A stretch of DNA of 64,000 nt. Origin: Arthrobacter echini. GTDB lineage: Bacteria; Actinomycetota; Actinomycetes; Actinomycetales; Micrococcaceae. The stretch spans positions 248,001 to 312,000 of the forward strand of contig NZ_VSLD01000003.1 in assembly GCF_008107445.1 (NCBI RefSeq). The letters run 5' to 3'. The notes below the pieces were generated by a model. The model worked only from the letters and a program-made list of their open reading frames with translations. It had not been told where the DNA came from and made no database searches. Positions 17,157 to 24,171 of the stretch are shown here, piece by piece. Made by a program: the position numbers and the translations under genes. Numbering within the stretch: the first letter of the stretch is position 1; every line of letters starts with the position of its first letter.

Positions 17157-19016
17157 ATGGTTGATCTGGTCAGCATGGTGGAGGGTGCCATCGAGCTGGT
17201 GGTGGTCGGAGAACGGGGCGACCTCAGGCAACGGCTGGAACAGACCCTTCGCCGGCTCGGCGACCCTGATGTCAGGGTGATCGTCGTCGGCGAGTTCAAG
17301 CAGGGCAAGAGCAAGCTCATCAACGCACTCGTCAATGCTCCGGTCTGTCCCGTGGATGACGACATCGCGACCTCGGTGCCGACCGTGGTCCGCTGGGGTG
17401 ATCCTGCTTCCGCCGTCGTGGTCGTGGCAGCCGGGGAGTCCGCAGCGGGGCAGGACGGCGGGCCACCGGAGCGACGGCCGATTCCGCTCGAGGACATTGC
17501 GCACTACGTCTCGGAGCGGCACAATCCGGGCAACGAGCAGCGCCTGGCCGCCGCCGAGATCGGGCTGCCCCGCAAGATCCTCGAACGAGGGCTGTCGATC
17601 ATCGATTCACCCGGTGTGGGCGGGCTGGACTCGGCGCACGCGCTGACCACCCTGACGGCACTGCCGACGGCCGACGCCATGCTTCTCGTGTCCGACGCCT
17701 CCCAGGAGTACACCGAGCCCGAACTCCGCTTCCTGAAGCAGGCCCAGCGCATCGTGCCCACGGTGGCCTGCGTGCTCTCGAAGACGGATCTGTACCCCCA
17801 GTGGAGGAGGATCGCCGATCTTGATCGGGGGCATCTCGACCGCGCCGACGCGACCTCGGTGCCGTTGCTCCCCGTCTCGTCGGACCTCCGCCTGCACGCC
17901 GCGCAGACCAACGACGCGGAGCTCAACCAGGAGTCCGGCTTCCCCGAACTCGTGACCTACCTCCTCCACGAGATCGTGGGAAAGGCCGCGGCGGTCCAGA
18001 AGCGGTCGGTCGCCCAGGACCTGCTCTCGACCGCCGAGCATCTGCAGCTGGCGCTGCGGACCGAACTCAGCGCCCTCGAGAATCCCGACGGTGTCAGGGA
18101 GCTCCTCGCCGGACTCGAGGAGACGAAGGCCGAAGCCGACCAGCAGCGTCGTCGGTCGGCGCGCTGGCAGGTCACCCTCAACGACGGCATGTCCGACCTG
18201 ATCGCCGACATGGAACACGACCTGCGGGATCGCCTGCGCAGGATCCAGCGCGAGGCCGAGACGGCCATCGACGCCGCTGATCCGGGGGAGGTGTGGGACC
18301 AGTTCGCGCAGTGGCTGGAGCAGCGCGTCGCCGCTGCGGTCTCCGACACGTTCGTATGGACGAATGAACGCTCCCAGTGGCTGGCGGGGGAGGTCGCCGA
18401 GCTGTTCGCACGCGACGAGGTTCCCCTCCCGCTGCTCCAGGTGTCGGGTACCGACGACGTCCTCACACCGGTCGAAGAGGTCCCCGATCTCGATCCGGGC
18501 AGGGTGAGCCTGCCAGGCAAGGTCCTCATCGGCATGCGCGGTTCCTACGGGGGCGTGCTGATGTTCGGACTGCTCACCGGCATCATCGGCATGTCACTGA
18601 TCAATCCGCTGTCGGTCGGCGCCGGCCTGCTCCTGGGACGCAAGGCCTACCGCGAGGACAAGGAAGCGCGCCTGAAGCGCAGGCAGGCAGAGGCGAAGAC
18701 CATGGTGCGACGCCAGATCGACGACGTCGTCTTCCAGGTCGGAAAACAGCTCAAGGACCGCCTGCGACTCGTCCAGCGCGAGACCCGCGACCATTTCGCG
18801 GAGATCGCCGAGGAGTACCACCGGTCCCTGGCCGATTCCGTCGCCGCGGCACAGCGCACGTCCTCCTCCCAGGCCAAGGACAGGGAGCACCGCATCCGCG
18901 AGGTGAAGGGGTTGCTCGAGCAGGTCTCCTCACTGCGGCGACAGGCGGCAGCCCTGGCTCCCGACGTCGTGCGCGCTCCGGACGTGACCGGGGATGCCGT
19001 GAAGGCCGGCTCGTGA
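17157..19016 (+). CDS. Dynamin-like GTPase, IniA-like
   Basis: This 619-residue bacterial dynamin-like protein has G1 GEFKQGKSKLIN (about residues 45-56), G3 DSPGVGG (about 150) and G4 SKTDLYP (about 208). Long helical regions follow, with a hydrophobic hairpin VLMFGLLTGIIGMSL (about residues 467-481) extending into a second short hydrophobic stretch, the expected membrane-insertion paddle. Length and layout match mycobacterial IniA (640 residues), a membrane-fission dynamin. Its ATG follows GAGGGG, and its stop overlaps the GTG start of the second GTPase gene. GTP-driven membrane remodelling at the inner membrane, as a pair with the downstream protein, is inferred from the family. Confidence 0.9.
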   Translation: MVDLVSMVEGAIELVVVGERGDLRQRLEQTLRRLGDPDVRVIVVGEFKQGKSKLINALVNAPVCPVDDDIATSVPTVVRWGDPASAVVVVAAGESAAGQDGGPPERRPIPLEDIAHYVSERHNPGNEQRLAAAEIGLPRKILERGLSIIDSPGVGGLDSAHALTTLTALPTADAMLLVSDASQEYTEPELRFLKQAQRIVPTVACVLSKTDLYPQWRRIADLDRGHLDRADATSVPLLPVSSDLRLHAAQTNDAELNQESGFPELVTYLLHEIVGKAAAVQKRSVAQDLLSTAEHLQLALRTELSALENPDGVRELLAGLEETKAEADQQRRRSARWQVTLNDGMSDLIADMEHDLRDRLRRIQREAETAIDAADPGEVWDQFAQWLEQRVAAAVSDTFVWTNERSQWLAGEVAELFARDEVPLPLLQVSGTDDVLTPVEEVPDLDPGRVSLPGKVLIGMRGSYGGVLMFGLLTGIIGMSLINPLSVGAGLLLGRKAYREDKEARLKRRQAEAKTMVRRQIDDVVFQVGKQLKDRLRLVQRETRDHFAEIAEEYHRSLADSVAAAQRTSSSQAKDREHRIREVKGLLEQVSSLRRQAAALAPDVVRAPDVTGDAVKAGS

Positions 19017-20695
19017 CCGACACCCTGGCGGAGGTCGAGCAGCTTCTCACCCAGGCGCGCTCCGCCTACGGCGACGATCCTGCCGTGGGCGCCCTGCTCG
19101 AGGACCTCGCCGAGCGCCTGCACGAGCCGCTGCGGGTGGCCCTGGCGGGGATGATGAAGGCCGGGAAGTCGACCCTCCTGAACGCCGTCATCGGCGAGGA
19201 GATCGCGCCGACCGACACGGGTGAATGCACCAGGATCGTCACCTGGTACCGCTGGTCGGCCACTCCGCGGATCACACTCCACCGCACGGACGGTGGACAG
19301 GTGCTCCTTCCGGTGCGACGCGTGGCCGGACGGCTCGACTTCGACCTCGGTGGCCTGCGCTCCGACGAGGTGCACAGACTCGTCGTGGACTGGCCTGCCG
19401 AGAGTCTGCGCCACCTGACGCTGATCGACACCCCCGGCATCGCGTCCCTCTCCACCGACCTCTCGGAGCGCAGCCTGAAGCTGCTGACCCCCGAGGACCG
19501 GGCCTCGGAGGCCGACGCCGTCATCTATCTGATGCGTCATCTGCACGCGTCCGATCTCGATTTCCTCGAGGCGTTCCGCGATGACAGCACCGGCAGTTCC
19601 GGGACCGTCAACGCCCTCGCCGTGCTGTCCCGTGCTGACGAGGTGGGGGCTGGGCGGATCGATTCACTGATCTCGGCGGCGGGTATCGCCGATCGGTATC
19701 GCGCCGATCCGGCGCTGCGGGCGCTGGCCCTCGACGTCGTGCCTGTCGCGGGTCTGCTGGCACAGAGCTCGCGAACCCTGCGGCAGGAGGAGTTCGGAGC
19801 CCTCGCGGCCCTTGCTGCCCTCGACAAACCGGTGCGCGAGAAGATGCTGCTCTCGGCCGACCGTTTCATACGCCCTGATGCCGGACTGCAGGTGGATGCG
19901 GAGCTGCGTGCGTCCCTCCTGGACCGCTTCGGTGTATTCGGGATCCGGTTGGCCTGCGCGCTGCTGCGAGGAGGCGTTGCCAACTCGTCGGAGCTGGCCG
20001 TGGAACTCGCCAGACGCAGTGGCCTCGATCAGCTTCTGCAACTCGTCCAGCGTCAGTTCAGGGCGCGCTCGGACCAACTCCGGGCACGGACGGCGCTGCA
20101 GGCCGTCCGTGAGCTGGTCCAGGCCCACCCGACTCCGCAGGGTCGGAGTCTGCTGGGGTCGATCGAGAGAATCGAGGCCGGAGCTCACCAGATCCGCGAG
20201 CTCAGGCTGCTCTCCGCCCTGCGGTCCCGGGTTGTTCCGCTGGGTGCCGGGGATGCCCGGGATGCCGAGCGGCTCATCGGGGGTTCCGGCGTTACTCCCG
20301 CCCACCGGCTGTCACTCGGCGACGAGGCAGCCGCGGAGGAGGTCGCGTCCACCGCGATGGCGGAACTGCGCCGGTGGCGCCTGGTCGCGGAGAATCCGCT
20401 CACCGATCGCGGAGCGCTCGAAGCATGCCAGGTGGTGATCCGTTCCTGCGAACAACTGCTCCGCGACGTTCGTCCTCCGGAACACTCAGCGTCCGGTACA
20501 GGCTCGGTGGCTTCAGGGCCGGTGCGTGGCCGTGCCGTCGCGGGGCTCCCGGAACCAGCGCGAGGAGGCGGGCAGGAGAGCGACGAGCAGGGCTGCGGCA
20601 GCCAGGACCGCCTGGACCACGAGGAGGACGAACGGGAGCTGGAGACCGCCGGAGTCGTCGGTGAGGAACGCCGACGCCAGAAGCACCGAGCCTAG
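19013..20695 (+). CDS. Dynamin-like GTPase, IniC-like
   Basis: This 560-residue partner dynamin has G1 GMMKAGKSTLLNAV (about residues 46-59), G3 DTPGIAS (about 139) and G4 SRADE (about 206). It lacks the strong hydrophobic paddle of the upstream protein, as IniC does relative to IniA. The GTG start overlaps the upstream stop by 4 nt (GTGA), so translation is coupled. The last 60 residues (501-560) are low-complexity, charged and read through DNA that encodes, on the other strand, the C terminus of a membrane protein. The normal end was probably near residue 500 and the original stop may have been lost. Confidence 0.88.
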   Translation: MTDTLAEVEQLLTQARSAYGDDPAVGALLEDLAERLHEPLRVALAGMMKAGKSTLLNAVIGEEIAPTDTGECTRIVTWYRWSATPRITLHRTDGGQVLLPVRRVAGRLDFDLGGLRSDEVHRLVVDWPAESLRHLTLIDTPGIASLSTDLSERSLKLLTPEDRASEADAVIYLMRHLHASDLDFLEAFRDDSTGSSGTVNALAVLSRADEVGAGRIDSLISAAGIADRYRADPALRALALDVVPVAGLLAQSSRTLRQEEFGALAALAALDKPVREKMLLSADRFIRPDAGLQVDAELRASLLDRFGVFGIRLACALLRGGVANSSELAVELARRSGLDQLLQLVQRQFRARSDQLRARTALQAVRELVQAHPTPQGRSLLGSIERIEAGAHQIRELRLLSALRSRVVPLGAGDARDAERLIGGSGVTPAHRLSLGDEAAAEEVASTAMAELRRWRLVAENPLTDRGALEACQVVIRSCEQLLRDVRPPEHSASGTGSVASGPVRGRAVAGLPEPARGGGQESDEQGCGSQDRLDHEEDERELETAGVVGEERRRQKHRA

Positions 20696-21058
20696 GTTCA
20701 GGACGAGCAGGACGGCGAGTACCCAGCGGGTCCAGCCGCGTCCCGCCAGGAACGGCCTGATCAGGACCGCCTCTGCGAGGAGGACGATCAGCAGCGCCCC
20801 GACGGTGCCCCAGAAGGCGATCAGGGCCACTGTCTCGAGGTCAGCGTCGGCGAGGCCGGCATCGAGCTCACCTGCGGTCCGGCGCAGGTAGGACAGGGGG
20901 CCTTCCCGGTCCAGGACGCGCAGGACGACGGCGGCCAGGCCCACCACCACGCTGCCGAACCACAACCGGCCCGCGAGGCGTACGGACCCCGCCGGCGTCC
21001 GCGTCGGAGGGATGGGGGGAGGGGTGGTGTCGGACATCTCGGGGCGGGGAGGACGCAT
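20513..21058 (-). CDS. Small membrane protein of unknown function
   Basis: This 181-residue protein has four likely membrane helices: about residues 34-52, 75-99, 109-130 and 140-162 (LQLPFVLLVVQAVLAAAALL). It has a short Pro-rich N terminus and a basic C-terminal tail. No family is recognised. The first ATG (21058) is preferred over the ATG at 21037 because a TAGATT hexamer lies 6 nt upstream of it, the leaderless pattern seen elsewhere in the window. Its last 183 bp overlap the end of the IniC-like gene in antisense. Whether it belongs functionally to the dynamin module is unknown. Confidence 0.75.
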   Translation of the reverse strand: MRPPRPEMSDTTPPPIPPTRTPAGSVRLAGRLWFGSVVVGLAAVVLRVLDREGPLSYLRRTAGELDAGLADADLETVALIAFWGTVGALLIVLLAEAVLIRPFLAGRGWTRWVLAVLLVLNLGSVLLASAFLTDDSGGLQLPFVLLVVQAVLAAAALLVALLPASSRWFREPRDGTATHRP

Positions 21059-21064
21059 GGTCAG

Positions 21065-21070
21065 AATCTA
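21065..21070 (-). promoter_or_regulatory. -10 hexamer of a probable leaderless promoter
   Basis: On the minus strand TAGATT ends 6 nt before the ATG at 21058. It supports that start for the membrane protein. Confidence 0.45.
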
Positions 21071-21215
21071 GCGCGGTGGCCCTCCCGCTTCAACGATCCG
21101 GGCCCTCGCCGCACGACCCGGACCGGCCCGGGGGAAGTCGCTGCGGAGGAAACTCCGTGGCAAACTAGGTAATCGTGCGCAGGTGCCCCCGGCAGGAGGT
21201 AGCACCGCGGCATGG

Positions 21216-21286
21216 TCCGCCCTGGTGTAATGGCAGCACCCCAGCCTTTGGAGCTGTGGAGTATAGGTTCGAATCCTATGGGCGGA
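21216..21286 (+). tRNA. tRNA-Gln(TTG)
   Basis: This 71-nt cloverleaf has the acceptor stem TCCGCCC paired with GGGCGGA, a D-arm with AATGG, and an anticodon loop CTTTGGA with anticodon TTG. The T-arm is ATAGG-TTCGAAT-CCTAT. The 3' CCA is not encoded. The first base pair of the anticodon stem is a C/T mismatch. A tRNA-Gln gene just upstream of glmU is also found in other actinobacteria. Confidence 0.97.
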
Positions 21287-21363
21287 ACGGCGAGAGCCCC
21301 GGTACCCCGTCCCTGCCGGACGCGGGACCGCCCCAGCAGACCATCGGTAGGAGTTCCCACCTC

Positions 21364-22878
21364 GTGAACCACCAGAGCGCAGACCCGACAGCACGGCCGC
21401 ATCGATCGGCGGACGGGCCGTCCGCGGTGATCGTCCTGGCAGCCGGTGCAGGCACCCGCATGAGGTCACGCACCCCCAAGATCCTGCATCCCCTCGGAGG
21501 GCAGTCCATGGTGGCACATGCGCTCGCCGCCGCCCGGGGAGTTGCCCCCCGCGATCTCGTCGTCGTCGTGCGGCACGAACGGGACCTCGTCGCGGACCAC
21601 GTTGCCGGACTCGACGATTCTGCCCTCCTGGTGGACCAGGACGATGTGCCGGGCACGGGACGGGCGGTCCAGGTGGCCCTCGACGCGCTCGATCAGCGTG
21701 CCGGAGCCATCGAGGGCACCGTGGTCGTCTCCTATGCGGATGTGCCGTTGCTGGAGGCGACGACACTCGAAGCCCTCGTCGGTGCCCACGAGCAGCAGGG
21801 CAACGCCGTCACCGTGCTCACCGCCGAGCTCGAGGATCCTACGGGGTACGGGAGGATCCTCCGCGCCGCCGACGGCACGGTGACCGCGATCGTGGAGCAC
21901 AAGGACGCCGACGAGGACCAGCGGGCCATCTCCGAGGTCAACTCGGGAATCTACGCGTTCGACGCCGGAGCGCTGCGATCCGGGCTCGAGCGCATCGACG
22001 CGAACAACGCGCAGGGTGAGCTGTACCTCACCGACGTCCTCGGGTTCGCCCGCGCGGACGGCGGGCGGGTGGCAGGACTGCTCGTCGAGGACCACTGGCA
22101 GGTGGAGGGTGCCAACGACCGGGTGCAGCTGGCCGGCCTGGGTGCCGAGCTGAACCGGCGAACCCTGGAACGCTGGATGCGCGGAGGTGTCAGCATCGTC
22201 GACCCGGCGTCCACCTGGATCGATGTGTCCGTGGAACTCGACGAGGACGTGACGATCCTCCCGGGTACCCAGCTGCACGGGGCGACGCGGATCGCCCGGA
22301 ACGCGGTGGTCGGCCCCGACACCACCCTCACCGACGTCGTCGTCGCGGAGGGTGCGCACGTCGAGCGGACCCACGGCAGCGGCGCCCGCATCGGAGCGGG
22401 CGCCAGCGTGGGTCCGTTCACCTTCCTGCGGCCGGGTACCGTGCTCGGGGAGGACGGGAAGATCGGAGCCTTCTACGAGACCAAGAACGTGGTCGTCGGC
22501 CGCGGGTCCAAGCTCTCCCACCTCGGGTATGCGGGCGACACGGAGATCGGCGAGTACACGAACATCGGCTGCGGGAACATCACGGCCAACTACGACGGCG
22601 TCGGCAAGCACCGCACCTCGATCGGATCCCATGTCCGGACGGGCTCCAACACGGTGTTCGTCGCGCCCGTGACGATCGGCGACGGGGCCTACACCGGCGC
22701 CGGGGCGGTGGTCCGCAAGGACCTGCCGGCCGGAGCGCTCGGTCTCAGCGTCCTGTCGCAGCGCATCATCGAGGACTGGACGGTGTCCAACAGGCCGGGC
22801 ACGGCGTCGGCCGATGCGGCACGGTCCGGCACGGCCCCCGTTCCATTTGGAGAACCACACGAAGGCGGACAGTCATGA
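21364..22878 (+). CDS. glmU: Bifunctional GlcNAc-1-phosphate uridyltransferase / GlcN-1-phosphate acetyltransferase
   Basis: GlmU makes UDP-GlcNAc, the precursor of peptidoglycan and surface glycans, in two steps. The N-terminal uridyltransferase half has LAAGAGTRMRS with PKILHPLGG, and a VSYADVPLL motif. The C-terminal half is a left-handed beta-helix acetyltransferase with the NVVVGRGSKLSHLGYAGD and NIGCGNITANYDG motifs. The GTG at 21364 gives 504 residues and follows TAGGAG. The gene starts 77 nt after tRNA-Gln and its stop overlaps the prs start (ATGA). Confidence 0.97.
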   Translation: MNHQSADPTARPHRSADGPSAVIVLAAGAGTRMRSRTPKILHPLGGQSMVAHALAAARGVAPRDLVVVVRHERDLVADHVAGLDDSALLVDQDDVPGTGRAVQVALDALDQRAGAIEGTVVVSYADVPLLEATTLEALVGAHEQQGNAVTVLTAELEDPTGYGRILRAADGTVTAIVEHKDADEDQRAISEVNSGIYAFDAGALRSGLERIDANNAQGELYLTDVLGFARADGGRVAGLLVEDHWQVEGANDRVQLAGLGAELNRRTLERWMRGGVSIVDPASTWIDVSVELDEDVTILPGTQLHGATRIARNAVVGPDTTLTDVVVAEGAHVERTHGSGARIGAGASVGPFTFLRPGTVLGEDGKIGAFYETKNVVVGRGSKLSHLGYAGDTEIGEYTNIGCGNITANYDGVGKHRTSIGSHVRTGSNTVFVAPVTIGDGAYTGAGAVVRKDLPAGALGLSVLSQRIIEDWTVSNRPGTASADAARSGTAPVPFGEPHEGGQS

Positions 22879-23855
22879 GCGAGATCACGGCACGCGGCGA
22901 GAAGAAACTGGTGCTGGCATCCGGGCGCGCGCATCCGGAGCTGGCGGAGGAGATCGCCTCCTGGCTCGGTACCGAGCTGCTCCCCGTCTCGGCCTACGAC
23001 TTCGCGAACGGTGAGATCTACGTGCGCTCGGGGGAGAGCGTCCGCGGCACGGACGTCTTCGTGATCCAGGCGCACCCCGCTCCACTGAACAACTGGTTGA
23101 TGGAGCAGCTCATCATGGTCGATTCCCTCAAGCGGGCCTCGGCGAAGCGCATCACCGTCGTCTCGCCCTTCTATCCCTATGCGCGGCAGGACAAGAAGGG
23201 GCGCGGACGCGAGCCGATCTCGGCCCGCCTGGTCGCGGACATGTACAAGACCGCAGGGGCCAACCGGTTGATGTCCGTCGATCTGCACACCTCGCAGATC
23301 CAGGGGTTTTTCGACGGCCCGGTCGATCACCTCATGGCCATCCCCCTGCTCGCCGACTACATCCGTACCCGGGTCGACGCCGAGAACATCACGGTCGTCT
23401 CACCGGACACGGGGCGTGTCCGCGTGGCGGAGCAGTGGGCGGAGCGGCTCGGAGGGGCGCCGCTGGCCTTCGTCCACAAGAGCAGGGACCTGACGGTGCC
23501 GAACCAGGCGGTCTCGAAGCAGGTGGTGGGGCAGGTCGAGGGGCGCACATGTGTGCTGATCGACGACATGATCGACACCGGGGGTACCATCTCGGGCGCC
23601 GTCCAGGTCCTGAAGAACGCCGGGGCGAAGGACGTGATCATCGCTGCCACGCACGCGGTGTTCTCCGACCCTGCCGCCCGCCGCCTCGCCGAGTCCGGGG
23701 CCAGGGAAGTGGTGGTCACCAACACCCTTCCCATCCCGTCCGAGAAGCGCTTCCCCCAGCTGACGGTCCTCTCGATCGCACCCCTGATCGCGCGTGCCAT
23801 CCGGGAGGTGTTCGACGACGGCTCGGTGACGAGTCTGTTCGACGGCATCGCCTGA
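22875..23855 (+). CDS. prs: Ribose-phosphate pyrophosphokinase
   Basis: Prs makes PRPP from ribose 5-phosphate and ATP, feeding purine, pyrimidine, His, Trp and NAD synthesis. The 326-residue protein has the catalytic region VSPFYPYARQDKK, the ATP/Mg motif SVDLHTSQIQGFFDGPVDHL and the PRPP-binding loop CVLIDDMIDTGGTISGA. The ATG overlaps the glmU stop by 4 nt. In many actinobacteria rplY and pth follow at once; here they lie 15.8 kb away beyond an accessory block. Confidence 0.97.
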   Translation: MSEITARGEKKLVLASGRAHPELAEEIASWLGTELLPVSAYDFANGEIYVRSGESVRGTDVFVIQAHPAPLNNWLMEQLIMVDSLKRASAKRITVVSPFYPYARQDKKGRGREPISARLVADMYKTAGANRLMSVDLHTSQIQGFFDGPVDHLMAIPLLADYIRTRVDAENITVVSPDTGRVRVAEQWAERLGGAPLAFVHKSRDLTVPNQAVSKQVVGQVEGRTCVLIDDMIDTGGTISGAVQVLKNAGAKDVIIAATHAVFSDPAARRLAESGAREVVVTNTLPIPSEKRFPQLTVLSIAPLIARAIREVFDDGSVTSLFDGIA

Positions 23856-24171
23856 GGGGTTCCTGCGGGCGCACCGGGTGGTGCCGCGTCGGGAAGCGAG
23901 TAGCCGGCGACGGATCCGCGTAGCTCGTCCACGTAGGCTTCCGCCGACATCCGTATACGCCACTCGTGCTGGGGCGCGGATTCCTTCCTAGGCTTCCTCG
24001 AAAGGAAGTCTCACGAGCTGGGAAGCCGGTCCCTATGCCTACGCAGAATCTGCTCCGGGTGCCACCCATGGCCCGGGAGCGCACTGTACGCCGGGACCCT
24101 GGCGGGCAGCAGCAACGCTCCTACGACCGATTCACGGGCCATGGAGAGCTCCTGCACCGGAGCGGTACCCG
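23856..24171. other. 316-bp gap before a LAL regulator gene
   Basis: No gene is supported here. It holds CTACTCG on the minus strand (23897-23903), a related CCACTCGTG at about 23961-23969, a TAGGCT hexamer near 23989 that may be a -10 box for the downstream gene, and a short hairpin CTTCC-TCGAAA-GGAAG just after it. GGAG precedes the start codon of the regulator. Confidence 0.5.

Noticed and set aside
16146-17522. Open frame opposite the IniB-like tail with repeated VVxRV units
   Set aside because: The apparent repeats simply mirror the DNS coding repeats; no start signal.
21216-21286. tRNA-Gln as an integration (att) site for the glycan island
   Set aside because: No repeated copy of the tRNA 3' end was seen at the island edges, glmU-prs intervene, and no integrase is present.
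23856-23890. Terminator hairpin after prs (GGCGCACC...GGTGGTGCC)
   Set aside because: Pairing needs mismatches and no T-run follows; too weak to report.
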